DNA from: Glutamicibacter sp. JC586
Lineage (GTDB): Bacteria; Actinomycetota; Actinomycetes; Actinomycetales; Micrococcaceae
Assembly (NCBI RefSeq): GCF_009805585.1
Contig: NZ_VHIN01000005.1
Span: 1-64,000, forward strand
Length of the DNA: 64,000 nt
Direction of reading: 5' to 3'
The notes below the pieces were generated by a model. The model was not told where the DNA came from. It saw only the letters and a list, made by a program, of their open reading frames with translations, and did not search any database. This document shows positions 18,867 to 29,509 of this stretch, in pieces; positions within the stretch are counted from its first letter, which is position 1; the number at the start of each line of letters is the position of its first letter. Both the position numbers and the translations under genes were made by a program.

Positions 18867-18872
18867 TAGAAT
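18867..18872 (+). promoter_or_regulatory. putative -10 element of the phoH operon
   Basis: TAGAAT about 60 bases upstream of phoH, within the 296-base divergent gap to the lipoprotein gene. A TTTCAC-like -35 sits 20 bases upstream, slightly too far. Nothing else was recognised in that gap. Confidence 0.35.
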
Positions 18873-18930
18873 GGAACCAAGGACAAAGTAACATCACCAC
18901 CAAGCTCACAAAAGGGGCAACAAGCGCTGC

Positions 18931-19959
18931 ATGCACGTTGAACAGAACAAGACGCAAGCGGAAAGTGATTCCGCATCGCTCACCATCAGTTTTGAAACAG
19001 CTGAACTCATGATTGCCACCTTGGGCGCGAATGATGAGCTCCTGCGAATTCTCTCCGGCGCTTACCCGCTGGTTGGCTTCCGCCCCAACGGCCAGACTTT
19101 GGTTCTGGTGGGCGACCCTCAGCAAGTGCGCAAAGCTCAGCGAGTTGCAGAAGAGGCTCGTTCACTAGCTGCACGTGGCTCACGCATGAGCGCGGAAACC
19201 ATTGAGCAAATCATCAAGATGCTCGGTGCTGGCAACCCAGATGCACCTACCGATGTATTGGGTCTAAAAATCCTCTCAGGACGTGGCCGCTCTATTCGTC
19301 CCAAGACCGTGAACCAAAAGAGCTACGTCGACGCCATTGAAGACTCGACCATTACTTTCGGTATCGGCCCTGCGGGTACCGGAAAAACCTTCCTCGCCAT
19401 GGCTATGGCCGTTGCAGCTCTGCAAGACAAGCAAGTGAGTCGAATTATCTTGACTCGACCAGCCGTTGAAGCCGGCGAGAAGCTTGGGTTCCTACCTGGT
19501 TCGCTCACCGACAAAATCGACCCTTATCTTCGCCCGCTCTATGACGCGTTGCATGACATGGTGAATCCGGAAACCATTCCGCAATTGCTTGAAGCGGGAA
19601 CTATTGAGGTGGCCCCACTTGCCTATATGCGTGGACGCACCTTGAACGACGCTTTTGTGATTCTGGATGAAGCTCAGAACACGACCAGTGAACAGATGAA
19701 GATGTTCTTGACTCGTCTGGGCTTCGGCTCGAAGATGGTGGTCACTGGCGATATCACCCAGGTTGATCTGCCCGGCAACACCGTTTCTGGCCTTCGCATG
19801 GCTAGCGAGGTCCTAGAAGGAATCCAAGACATTAGTTTGTGCCGGCTGGATGCCTCTGATGTTGTTCGCCATCGTTTGATCGCGGACATTGTTTCTGCTT
19901 ACGACAGTTGGGATGAAACCCAACGCAAAGACCACAACCGGGGACGGCGCAGCAAATGA
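18931..19959 (+). CDS. phoH: PhoH family ATPase
   Basis: Predicted nucleotide-binding protein of the PhoH/PhoL type, 342 aa. Walker A is GPAGTGKT near residues 147-154 and Walker B is VILDEAQN near 244-251, followed by the MKMFLTRLG block. The N-terminal part resembles a KH-like RNA-binding region. PhoH-like proteins paired with YbeY are linked to RNA metabolism; here the two genes overlap by four bases (ATGA). The operon continues into corC and era. Confidence 0.94.
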   Translation: MHVEQNKTQAESDSASLTISFETAELMIATLGANDELLRILSGAYPLVGFRPNGQTLVLVGDPQQVRKAQRVAEEARSLAARGSRMSAETIEQIIKMLGAGNPDAPTDVLGLKILSGRGRSIRPKTVNQKSYVDAIEDSTITFGIGPAGTGKTFLAMAMAVAALQDKQVSRIILTRPAVEAGEKLGFLPGSLTDKIDPYLRPLYDALHDMVNPETIPQLLEAGTIEVAPLAYMRGRTLNDAFVILDEAQNTTSEQMKMFLTRLGFGSKMVVTGDITQVDLPGNTVSGLRMASEVLEGIQDISLCRLDASDVVRHRLIADIVSAYDSWDETQRKDHNRGRRSK

Positions 19960-20429
19960 GCATTGAAGTAAATAACGAAACCGAGTACGACGTCGATTTG
20001 CAAGACGTTTCCAACTTGGCCGAATCGGTACTCAAAGCCATGTTCCTGCATCCTGAAACGGAAGTATCGGTAGTTTTCATCGATGAAGACGCCATGAGTG
20101 CCTTACACGTTGAGTGGATGGATCTTGAAGGTCCAACGGACGTCATGAGCTTTCCCATGGATGAGTTGCGTCCAGGCACTGCCAAAGCCCCGGGGGAGAA
20201 CGGCATCCTTGGCGATATCGTCATCTGCCCGACCGTCGCCGAGGCTCAGGCCACAGCTGGTGGGCACAGCACCCATGATGAGATCCTGCTTCTAACCACA
20301 CACGGCCTTTTGCACCTGATGGGTTTCGACCACATGGAGCCTGCCGAAAAAGAAGAAATGTTCACCTTGCAGCGCAAATTGCTTGAGGCCTACACCGGAC
20401 GCCCTGCTCCGAAGGAAACGGTGGAATAA
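19956..20429 (+). CDS. ybeY: Endoribonuclease / rRNA maturation factor YbeY
   Basis: Zinc-dependent endoribonuclease involved in 16S rRNA 3' maturation and ribosome quality control, 157 aa. The metal motif is HGLLHLMGFDH near residues 115-125, preceded by the conserved TDVMSFPMDE strand. It overlaps phoH by four bases and is followed four bases later by the corC start, so the genes are probably translationally coupled. Confidence 0.96.
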   Translation: MSIEVNNETEYDVDLQDVSNLAESVLKAMFLHPETEVSVVFIDEDAMSALHVEWMDLEGPTDVMSFPMDELRPGTAKAPGENGILGDIVICPTVAEAQATAGGHSTHDEILLLTTHGLLHLMGFDHMEPAEKEEMFTLQRKLLEAYTGRPAPKETVE

Positions 20430-20433
20430 CCCC

Positions 20434-21729
20434 GTGGAAATACTTTTGCTGATTCTTGCCTTGGTTTTTATGGCCTGTTCCGCCGTGCTAACCGCCGCGG
20501 ATTCAGCCTTCTACGCATTGTCTCGGCACGCAGCTGAACGTCTGCGCGCGGAATCTAACTCAAAGTCGCTGTCGGCAATTTTGGACGACACCGAAACCCA
20601 TGCACAAGCCATCAAATTCTGGCGCATCTGGTTTGAAACCGCCTCGGCGGTAGCGGTGGCATTATTGGTGTCGCAGTGGATTGAAAACATATGGCTCATC
20701 GGCCTGATCTCGACCATCGCAATGGCGGCCCTAGGATTCGTTTTGGTCAGTGTTTCGCCACGACGTTATGGTCGATCTAACGCTGAGGGCGTTGTACAAA
20801 ACACCGCACCGTTGGTTCGGTTATTGCGTGTGGTTTTAGGACCGGTGACCGATTGGTTGGCCTCGATCGCGAAGGCGTTAAGCCCAGGCGGCACAGATGA
20901 AGCAGGCTACCTGGGCAAGGAGCGCCTGCGCGATCTGGTGGATCGCGCTTCCGAGGGAGAAGACCTAGACGAAGACTCAGCGGAGCTGATTTCGTCGGTC
21001 ATCGATTTGGAAGAAACCAGCGTGCGCTCGGTTATGGTGCCACGTACCGACATGGTGGTCTTTACCGAAAAAGAATCTTTGCACAGCGCCATGGAACTGT
21101 TCATCGCCTCGGGCTATTCGCGTATCCCGCTGATCGGCGAAGACACTGATGACATTCAAGGCATCATCTACCTCAAGGACCTGATCCGAGAAATCCACGG
21201 TCTGCAGCAGGCTCAAGGACTGGCAGATTTGGCCCGCAAGGTCCGTTTTGTTCCGGAATCAAAATCTGCTGCCGAGCTGCTTCAGGAACTTCAGCAAGAA
21301 TCAATCCACTTGGCCATCGTCGTGGACGAGTACGGTGGAACTGCCGGACTGGTGACGCTTGAAGATCTCTTAGAGGAAATCGTTGGTGAGATCGACGACG
21401 AGTATGATCGATCGAGGACCGAGCTGATCGAAAATCCAGATGGATCATTGTTTGCTGTTGCCTCAGCTGCGATTGACGACATTGCCGATCACTTCGACAT
21501 GCACATCGACGAGGAAGATGTAGACACCGTTGGTGGCCTGTTGTCCAAGGCCTTAGAATCGGTTCCGGTCCTCGGCTCTACAGCCGACGTCAACGGTCTG
21601 CGGTTGACCGTAGTTGCCTTAGCTGGGCGACGAAACCGCATTGGCAAAATCCATGTAGAGCGTCTTGTGACAGACGCATCCGACCATATTGAGAACGACG
21701 AGGATTCCGCACATGAGCGAAAACCATAA
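20434..21729 (+). CDS. CNNM/CorC-type transporter-associated protein (DUF21, CBS pair)
   Basis: 431 aa from a GTG at 20434. The open frame extends upstream into ybeY, but this start gives a clean first transmembrane helix ([20 protein letters not shown]). It has an N-terminal DUF21 membrane domain, then a CBS pair ([31 protein letters not shown]) and a C-terminal CorC_HlyC domain. These proteins are often called hemolysins; family evidence points to Mg2+/Co2+ efflux or homeostasis. The 3' end overlaps era by 17 bases. Confidence 0.92.
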   Translation: MEILLLILALVFMACSAVLTAADSAFYALSRHAAERLRAESNSKSLSAILDDTETHAQAIKFWRIWFETASAVAVALLVSQWIENIWLIGLISTIAMAALGFVLVSVSPRRYGRSNAEGVVQNTAPLVRLLRVVLGPVTDWLASIAKALSPGGTDEAGYLGKERLRDLVDRASEGEDLDEDSAELISSVIDLEETSVRSVMVPRTDMVVFTEKESLHSAMELFIASGYSRIPLIGEDTDDIQGIIYLKDLIREIHGLQQAQGLADLARKVRFVPESKSAAELLQELQQESIHLAIVVDEYGGTAGLVTLEDLLEEIVGEIDDEYDRSRTELIENPDGSLFAVASAAIDDIADHFDMHIDEEDVDTVGGLLSKALESVPVLGSTADVNGLRLTVVALAGRRNRIGKIHVERLVTDASDHIENDEDSAHERKP

Positions 21730-22675
21730 CCTACTAGCGGCCAGCGGGTGGCCTGAGAACTACCGTTCCGGTTTCACCTCTTTCGTTGGACGACCAAACG
21801 CCGGAAAATCGACGTTGACCAACGCATTGGTTGGCCAGAAAGTCGCTATCACCTCGGCCAAGCCACAGACCACGCGCCACACTATCCGCGGCATCGTGCA
21901 CCGAGAAGATGCTCAGCTCATTTTGGTTGATACCCCAGGCCTGCACCGTCCGCGCACCCTGCTGGGCCAACGCCTCAATGACCTGGTAGCAGAGACCCTC
22001 TCCGAAGTTGACGCCATTGGTTTTTGCATCCCCGCGAACGAAAAAATTGGTCCGGGCGACCGTTATATCGCCACCCAACTAGCCCAACTGCAACGCAAGC
22101 CGATCGTTGCATTGGTGACCAAGGCAGACCTGGTCGACCGCGAACAATTGGCCCAGCAGCTGATCGCCGTGGCAGAAATGGGGACCCAAAACTTTGGGGA
22201 GAATGGCTTCGCCGCCATTGTCCCGGTCTCTGCGGTGAAGGAATTCCAGGTTCAGGAAGTTGCCAACGTACTAGTTGAGCAGCTACCCAAGGGCCCACCA
22301 CTGTATCCAGACGGCGAGCTCACCGACGAGCCAGAGGCCAAGATGGTGGCCGAACTGATTCGTGAGGCAGCCCTGGAAGGCGTTCGTGACGAACTGCCAC
22401 ACTCGCTGGCCGTAGTGGTTGAGGAAATGATTCCGCGCGAAGGTCGCAATGAAAATAACCCGTTGATCGACATTCACGTCTCGCTCTTCGTGGAACGCTC
22501 CAGCCAGAAGGCTATCGTCATTGGCCGAGGTGGCTCGCGTCTGCGCGAAGTCGGCTCCAATGCGCGTGCGGGTATCGAAAAGTTGCTGGGCACCAAGGTT
22601 TACCTTGACCTGCACGTGAAAGTTGCCAAGGACTGGCAGCGCGATCCCAAGCAACTTGGACGCCTAGGCTTCTAA
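21713..22675 (+). CDS. era: GTPase Era
   Basis: Essential GTPase that binds 16S rRNA and assists 30S assembly, 320 aa. G1 is GRPNAGKS at residues 26-33; DTPG and TKAD follow as G3 and G4. The C-terminal KH domain contains KAIVIGRGGSRLREVG. The ATG at 21713 is preferred over the in-frame 21689 ATG because it gives the usual short N-terminus. It overlaps corC and is followed by a terminator-like hairpin. Confidence 0.96.
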   Translation: MSENHNLLAASGWPENYRSGFTSFVGRPNAGKSTLTNALVGQKVAITSAKPQTTRHTIRGIVHREDAQLILVDTPGLHRPRTLLGQRLNDLVAETLSEVDAIGFCIPANEKIGPGDRYIATQLAQLQRKPIVALVTKADLVDREQLAQQLIAVAEMGTQNFGENGFAAIVPVSAVKEFQVQEVANVLVEQLPKGPPLYPDGELTDEPEAKMVAELIREAALEGVRDELPHSLAVVVEEMIPREGRNENNPLIDIHVSLFVERSSQKAIVIGRGGSRLREVGSNARAGIEKLLGTKVYLDLHVKVAKDWQRDPKQLGRLGF

Positions 22676-22690
22676 TCGTCTCGGAGTTTC

Positions 22691-22728
22691 TTTATCCCCG
22701 GTGGTCTACCCAGGCCCCCGGGGATAAA
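22691..22728 (+). terminator. terminator downstream of era
   Basis: TTTATCCCCGG (22691-22701) pairs with CCGGGGATAAA (22718-22728), followed by TGCTTTAAA. The U-tract is poor, but it sits 16 bases after the era stop and before the leuA promoter. Confidence 0.65.
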
Positions 22729-22788
22729 TGCTTTAAACGATCGAGCATGCCGGTTGTGTCCACAATGTGACACAGCGACGACATGAGT

Positions 22789-22819
22789 TTGAACCGAGCC
22801 GAACACTCGGTGTTATGCT
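22789..22819 (+). promoter_or_regulatory. leuA leader promoter
   Basis: TTGAAC (22789-22794) and TATGCT (22814-22819), spacer 19. The -10 element lies seven bases before the GTG at 22826, so the transcript would start on the leader-peptide start codon (leaderless). Confidence 0.6.
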
Positions 22820-22825
22820 CAACTC

Positions 22826-22885
22826 GTGCATTTCGAGCTTCTTCTACTACTACTTAGCCGCTGCGAGGATCCAAAGGACCGTTAG
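22826..22885 (+). CDS. leu leader peptide MHFELLLLLLSRCEDPKDR
   Basis: A 19-codon ORF with six consecutive leucine codons (CTT CTT CTA CTA CTA CTT, 22838-22855) directly upstream of leuA. The GTG start coincides with the predicted transcription start. Runs of codons for the pathway's own product are the hallmark of ribosome-mediated attenuation, and leucine leader peptides before leuA are known in actinobacteria. Slow translation at the leucine run when Leu-tRNA is scarce should change folding of the 22886-22972 region and relieve repression of leuA. Confidence 0.85.
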   Translation: MHFELLLLLLSRCEDPKDR

Positions 22886-22900
22886 TGGTCTACAGGCCGA

Positions 22901-24712
<1,812 letters not shown>

Positions 24713-24723
24713 CCATTAGCCCC

Positions 24724-24777
24724 GCGTGTGTGGGGGCACGAAGCCAAATTCTTCGTGCCTCTACGCACGCTATTTTT
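24724..24777 (+). terminator. terminator of leuA
   Basis: An inner stem GGCACGAAG/CTTCGTGCC and an outer GCGTG/CACGC pairing, followed by TATTTTTATG, begin 11 bases after the leuA stop. Confidence 0.85.
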
Positions 24778-24845
24778 ATGCCTTGACGACACTCGGACTA
24801 CCGCTAATTGCGCAGTTTCATCGGGGTAGTGGGAGAATATTCTTC

Positions 24846-25595
24846 GTGTCCAGATCAGGTTTCGCTTCGAAAAGTTACCACACCCGTGGTCTGGTCTTAC
24901 GTACCCATAAGCTGGGCGAAGCGGATAGAATCATCACTTTGCTTACGCCTACTGGAATAGTTCGAGCGGTTGCCAAGGGCGTGCGCCGCACGTCCTCAAG
25001 GCTTGGCGCCACGCTGGAACCTTTTATGGAGGTTCGGGCACTGCTGGTGATGGGCAGAAATCTGGATATCGTCTCGCAAGCGCAATTGCAAAGCTCATAT
25101 GGACATTTACTCGTGGCGGACTACCCGAGCTATACCGTAGCCAATGCAATGGCCGAAATCGCAGAGAAGCTTCTGGAAGCCGAAAGCGACAACATCGCCG
25201 AACAGTACCGCCTGTTCCACGGTGCGATCGCGTTACTCTCTAAACACCGAGTGGATTCCGGCGCCGTACTGGACTCGTACATTTTGCGTGCCCTAGCGTT
25301 AGCCGGTTGGGCACCTTCTTTCACCGATTGTGTACGGTGTGGCAAACCCGGCCCCCATCAATCTGTGCACGTTCAACTTGGCGGGGTGGTGTGCGCAGAT
25401 TGCCGGCCAGCCGGTTCACTTTCGCCGCATCCGATCACCATTGAGTACTTACAAGCGTTGCTCGTAGGCGACTGGGACACAGTTGCCCAAGCAGGCCCGC
25501 GCGCGCGTCAGCAGGCAGCGGACATCGTGGCAAACTATTTGCAGTGGCACCTTGAACGCGCAGTAACTTCCCTACGTCTCGTGGAGAGAAATTGA
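24846..25595 (+). CDS. recO: DNA repair protein RecO
   Basis: Recombination mediator of the RecFOR pathway that loads RecA on SSB-coated DNA, 249 aa. The N-terminal OB-fold begins [22 protein letters not shown]-terminal zinc site is formed by CVRCG near residue 162 and CADCR. The GTG at 24846 gives the family-typical start; the longer open frame from 24726 runs through the leuA terminator and is rejected. It overlaps uppS by four bases. Confidence 0.95.
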   Translation: MSRSGFASKSYHTRGLVLRTHKLGEADRIITLLTPTGIVRAVAKGVRRTSSRLGATLEPFMEVRALLVMGRNLDIVSQAQLQSSYGHLLVADYPSYTVANAMAEIAEKLLEAESDNIAEQYRLFHGAIALLSKHRVDSGAVLDSYILRALALAGWAPSFTDCVRCGKPGPHQSVHVQLGGVVCADCRPAGSLSPHPITIEYLQALLVGDWDTVAQAGPRARQQAADIVANYLQWHLERAVTSLRLVERN

Positions 25596-26398
25596 AAAAA
25601 CTTCCCAAGATTACCGGCCGTCCAGGTCCTGTGGCACCTTTTGCACATCCGGCTAATCCTCTGATGCCAGCTATCCCACGTGAACTGATTCCACAACACG
25701 TAGCCATCGTGATGGACGGCAACGGACGATGGGCCAATCAGCGCGGCTTGCCACGTACCGAGGGACACCGCGCCGGTGAGGCTGCCTTGCTTGACGTGAT
25801 TGCTGGTGCCATCGAGATGGGTATCAAGTATGTATCTGTGTATGCTTTCTCGACTGAGAACTGGAAGCGAAGCCCGGAAGAAGTTCGTTTTCTCATGGGC
25901 TTTTCTCGCGACGTTCTGCGTCGACAGCGCGACACTCTCAATTCCTGGGGTGTAAGAATTCGTTGGTCCGGTCGCGAACCAAAGCTCTGGAAATCGGTCA
26001 TCAACGAACTGAGGGTCGCTGAGGAAGCTACAGAACAGAACCTGGGATGTCAGTTGACGATGTGCGTCAATTACGGTGGTCGGGCCGAAATCGGTGATGC
26101 CGTCAGTGCTATCGCCAAAGATGTGGCAGACGGAAAGCTTCGTGCCAGTTCAGCTGGTGAGAAGACTATTGCTAAGTACCTCCATGCTCCAGAGTTGCCG
26201 GATGTCGATCTGTTTTTGCGTACCAGCGGTGAGCAGAGAACAAGCAACTTTTTGCTTTGGCAGTCCGCTTATGCAGAGATGGTTTTCTTAGATCAGTTAT
26301 GGCCAGATGTTGATCGGCGAACACTATTTACCGCGGTTGAGCAATATGCACGACGCGATCGTCGGTACGGCGGCGCCGTGGATAAACCTCAGGGTTAG
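25592..26398 (+). CDS. uppS: Isoprenyl (undecaprenyl/decaprenyl) diphosphate synthase
   Basis: cis-Prenyltransferase making the polyprenyl carrier lipid for cell-wall synthesis, 268 aa. [20 protein letters not shown] includes the catalytic Asp42, then [15 protein letters not shown] and [16 protein letters not shown]. The N-terminus [14 protein letters not shown] is typical of Micrococcaceae. The start is a TTG overlapping the recO stop (TTGA), preceded by GGAGAG. The stop lies one base from the end of the convergent hydrolase gene. Confidence 0.94.
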   Translation: MKKLPKITGRPGPVAPFAHPANPLMPAIPRELIPQHVAIVMDGNGRWANQRGLPRTEGHRAGEAALLDVIAGAIEMGIKYVSVYAFSTENWKRSPEEVRFLMGFSRDVLRRQRDTLNSWGVRIRWSGREPKLWKSVINELRVAEEATEQNLGCQLTMCVNYGGRAEIGDAVSAIAKDVADGKLRASSAGEKTIAKYLHAPELPDVDLFLRTSGEQRTSNFLLWQSAYAEMVFLDQLWPDVDRRTLFTAVEQYARRDRRYGGAVDKPQG

Positions 26399-26399
26399 G

Positions 26400-27440
26400 C
26401 TACTTCCGCGAGCTTCCGATCATCCTCAGCCAGAGCCCTAGATCTTGATATGCCAAAGCACGAGCGGGTTCAGCAGAGGTAAAGACATCGTGCATGGCGC
26501 CTGACACCTCACACAGTGTGACAAAGCTACCTAACTTTGCCGCACGTGTTCGGGTCTGTTGTACGTCGATTACCGAATCGCAATGTTGCATATCGGGGGA
26601 GTAGCTTGCACCGATATGGGTGCGGTCTGAGGTCATGACCAGTACGGGAAGTTTCAGTCCCAGACCTTTTGCCACCATCGCGTGACCTTCAAAGATCGTC
26701 TTGAGCCATCCCGCCGTATTTGGGAACGCCAGTCTGGGTCGCCATAATCGGTGGACGTCCCATTGCCCTTGCCCTTGGCTGCTCAGCGACTGCCAATAAT
26801 GATCGAATTCTGGACCCATGAGCTTTCGCCGTGGATTGGTTCTGGTGATGGCCTCCATCAGTCCGTGGATGGGGATCCGCAGAAATGCGGTTCCTTGAAA
26901 TTCAAGCCAAGGCGAATTAAGCACTAGCGCCTGAATTCTTGGTTGAGTCCGAGCGATCCACAAACTCAAAATTAGCCCACCGGTGGAGTGGCCCTGTGCC
27001 ACAACCGGCAGACGAGGATGCTCCGCTGTCATGAGATTGAGGGCGGCCTCGATTTCCTGATCAAAAACCGAAAGATCGTCTACATATCCAGGAAGCTGAT
27101 GTTCGGCTCGGAGGCTGCGCCCATGACGCCGAAGGTCTAGCGCATAAAAATGGTAGCCCTGCGCGTGCCAGAATGCTGCCAGTTCCCGATTGTAAAAGTA
27201 GTCGCTCCAACCATGGATGCTCAGCACAATGCCCTGAGCTCTTCTCCCGAGCTGTTGTCGCCAGCCTGCGGGCGAGTAGCGAACCAGTGTCGCTAGTGCT
27301 GGGCCTTCATCATCAAATCCAAAATCAAATGTTCGTTGCTCAATGTCCGGTCCCATCGGGTCCGGCGCCCACTGCTCTGCGGCAGTTGAGCTCAGATAGT
27401 CTGGCCACGTCTCGCTGGCCGGGCTGAGAGGCAACTTCAT
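26400..27440 (-). CDS. Alpha/beta hydrolase (serine aminopeptidase S33-like)
   Basis: 346 aa with an alpha/beta hydrolase fold of the monoglyceride-lipase/lysophospholipase type. The oxyanion region is VLSIHGWSDYFYN, the nucleophile elbow is QGHSTGG with Ser near residue 152, an acid follows in LVMTSDRTHIG and the His is in SGAMHDVFTS. There is no signal peptide, so it is cytoplasmic. The start is taken as the ATG at 27440, with GAGGTGG upstream; a GTG at 27458 is possible. Substrate unknown. Convergent with uppS, divergent from pyrD. Confidence 0.85.
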   Translation of the reverse strand: MKLPLSPASETWPDYLSSTAAEQWAPDPMGPDIEQRTFDFGFDDEGPALATLVRYSPAGWRQQLGRRAQGIVLSIHGWSDYFYNRELAAFWHAQGYHFYALDLRRHGRSLRAEHQLPGYVDDLSVFDQEIEAALNLMTAEHPRLPVVAQGHSTGGLILSLWIARTQPRIQALVLNSPWLEFQGTAFLRIPIHGLMEAITRTNPRRKLMGPEFDHYWQSLSSQGQGQWDVHRLWRPRLAFPNTAGWLKTIFEGHAMVAKGLGLKLPVLVMTSDRTHIGASYSPDMQHCDSVIDVQQTRTRAAKLGSFVTLCEVSGAMHDVFTSAEPARALAYQDLGLWLRMIGSSRK

Positions 27441-27500
27441 ATCCTGAATACTACCCACCTCGAGTTGGCTGATGGAGGTAATTCACGGGAAAATGAATGT

Positions 27501-28565
27501 ATGCGCTTATACCCACTGGTCTTCAAACATGTGTTCACCAAAATGGATCCCGAGCAGGCTCATCATTTTGCATTCAACGCCATCAAGATTGCGCAGCGCG
27601 CAGGGCTAACTAAATTAACCCGAAAGTTCTTTGCTCCAGCACCTCAGCTGAAGCGAACGGTCATGGGTATCGACTTCCCGTCACCATTTGGCTTGGCCGC
27701 CGGATTCGACAAGGGTGCCACTGGGATCGTAGCTCTCAGCGATATTGGTTTCGGTCATGTGGAGATCGGTACCATCACCGGTCAGCCACAGCCAGGCAAT
27801 CCACAACCACGCCTCTTCCGTCTGGTTGATGACCGAGCAGTAATCAACCGCATGGGTTTCAACAACGAAGGCGCCGAGCGCGTCACTGCACGCGTGGCAA
27901 ATGCACGTCAGTCACTCAAAGCTGATTACAGTGATACGCGCCCGGTGATCGGTGTCAACATTGGCAAGACCAAAGTCGTTGAACTCGAAGATGCGGTAGG
28001 GGATTACCTAGCGTCGACTCGTCAGTTGGCAATCCATGCCGACTACCTGGTGGTCAACGTTTCAAGCCCGAACACCCCAGGGCTACGACTACTACAAAGC
28101 GTGGAGTCGCTTCGACCATTACTCACGCAGGTGGGCGAGCTGGCAGACAACGTCTCGGGTCGTCATATTCCGCTGCTGGTTAAGATCGCGCCTGATTTGA
28201 GTGATGAAGATGTCGCTGAGGTCGCCCAGTTGGCCACCGAACTTAAACTCGACGGAATCATTGCAACCAATACGACTATTGGCCGCGATGGACTTAAGAG
28301 CGATGACGCAAAGGTCCAGGAAATCGGTGCTGGCGGCCTCTCCGGTGCGCCTTTGAAGCAGCGGTCATTGCAGGTGCTACGTCAACTACGCTCCTTGGTT
28401 CCTGAAGACATGGCACTGATCGCCGTCGGTGGTGTTGAAAATGCACAGGACGTAAAGGATCGTTTGGACGCAGGCGCAAATCTTGTGCAAGGTTACACGG
28501 CGTTCTTGTACGAAGGACCATTCTGGGCACGCTCGATTAATAAGGGCCTGGAACGCTTGCTGTAA
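27501..28565 (+). CDS. pyrD: Dihydroorotate dehydrogenase (quinone), class 2
   Basis: Pyrimidine biosynthesis enzyme oxidising dihydroorotate to orotate and passing electrons to the quinone pool, 354 aa. The N-terminal helix ([19 protein letters not shown]) is the class 2 membrane-association region. FMN and catalytic parts include [18 protein letters not shown] and [11 protein letters not shown] with the class 2 Ser base. The ATG at 27501 is chosen over the extended open frame at 27465 because MRLYPLVFK is the family-typical start. A terminator follows. Confidence 0.96.
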   Translation: MRLYPLVFKHVFTKMDPEQAHHFAFNAIKIAQRAGLTKLTRKFFAPAPQLKRTVMGIDFPSPFGLAAGFDKGATGIVALSDIGFGHVEIGTITGQPQPGNPQPRLFRLVDDRAVINRMGFNNEGAERVTARVANARQSLKADYSDTRPVIGVNIGKTKVVELEDAVGDYLASTRQLAIHADYLVVNVSSPNTPGLRLLQSVESLRPLLTQVGELADNVSGRHIPLLVKIAPDLSDEDVAEVAQLATELKLDGIIATNTTIGRDGLKSDDAKVQEIGAGGLSGAPLKQRSLQVLRQLRSLVPEDMALIAVGGVENAQDVKDRLDAGANLVQGYTAFLYEGPFWARSINKGLERLL

Positions 28566-28598
28566 TCAGCATCGCGACACTCAGGCTACAAAAGGACC

Positions 28599-28642
28599 GC
28601 GGGACGGGAGAATCATCGGATTCTTCCGCCCCGCTGTTTTTG
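28599..28642 (+). terminator. terminator of pyrD
   Basis: A GC-rich stem (GCGGG...GAGAATC with loop ATCG and GATTCT...CCCCGC) is followed by TGTTTTTG, 34 bases after the pyrD stop. The rest of the gap to 28846 is AT-rich and holds only the terminator of the next gene and a small AGCTTG/CAAGCT hairpin. Confidence 0.88.
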
Positions 28643-28798
28643 TATCAGCAAATACAAGATCGACAGAGACTGCTTCGGATGCAGGAGTACAAAGATATTG
28701 AGGTTTCCACCGATCGAGAGTTGCCGGCATCAAAAAACCTTGTAAGTAGAAAAACTATGTTTAAAGCTTGTATGGCAAGCTCGGTGGACATTAGAAAA

Positions 28799-28824
28799 GG
28801 GACAAGCTCACGCGAGCTTGTCCC
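28799..28824 (-). terminator. terminator of the DUF3043 gene
   Basis: A perfect 11-bp stem (GGGACAAGCTC and its complement) with loop ACGC. On the minus strand it is followed by TTTTCT, so it ends the gene at 28847. Confidence 0.88.
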
Positions 28825-28846
28825 TTAGTGGTTGACAGCAACCTAA

Positions 28847-29440
28847 TTAGTGAATTTTGGCGCCTCGGGCGACCTGTGGCTTCGGCAAACGAAGCTTGCG
28901 GAACTGCATTCCACGCATTGCTGCGTACATGCGAATACCTCGATCCATATGGCCAAACTTCGCTACGAGGCGACGCTTGAGCACGATTGATGTAAAGATC
29001 GCTTCAACGATAATCAGTGCGATAACAACCCACAGGGCGATCTGCACGATGACCTGAATTGAAAGGTTTCGTTGGAATACCAGTGAGACAACCAAGAAGG
29101 CCAAGATGATAAACATCATGAATTCGCCAAACATCCAGCGCGCGTCAATGAAATTGCGCGTATATCGCTTCTGTTCGCCTTGATCACGAGGCATCAGGTA
29201 GCGCTCGTCACCGGTTTCGTTAGCCAAGCGCAGACGGTTTTGCGCTTCGATGCGCCGTTGACGCTCCGCTTCCTTGGCAGCCTTGCGGTCAGTCGGCACT
29301 AGGGGCCGTTGACGATTTGCCTCCTGCGCGCTGCGCTTGGGCGTTGGCCCCGTTTTACGGCCATCCGTTGATTCCGGAGCCTGCTCTACGGGCTGTACAT
29401 TTACGGGGGATTGAGGTTCATCCTTCTTACGTCCAAACAC
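28847..29440 (-). CDS. DUF3043 membrane protein
   Basis: 197 aa from a GTG. A charged N-terminal half (PTPKRSAQEANRQRPLVP, then DRKAAKEAERQRRIEAQNRL) is followed by YLMPRDQGEQKRYTRNFIDAR, two transmembrane helices and a basic C-terminus. This matches DUF3043, an actinobacterial family of unknown function usually found near erpA and ctaC as here. It is divergent from the M20 dipeptidase. Confidence 0.88.
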   Translation of the reverse strand: MFGRKKDEPQSPVNVQPVEQAPESTDGRKTGPTPKRSAQEANRQRPLVPTDRKAAKEAERQRRIEAQNRLRLANETGDERYLMPRDQGEQKRYTRNFIDARWMFGEFMMFIILAFLVVSLVFQRNLSIQVIVQIALWVVIALIIVEAIFTSIVLKRRLVAKFGHMDRGIRMYAAMRGMQFRKLRLPKPQVARGAKIH

Positions 29441-29509
29441 CCCTCTATCTTAGCGGGAAATAGTCGCCCACGTGACATTCACTACCCGATGAATTGCTAG
29501 GCTGAACAT

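Noticed and set aside
24726-24845. N-terminal extension of RecO
   Set aside because: It runs through the leuA terminator hairpin and T-run; the GTG at 24846 gives the normal RecO start.
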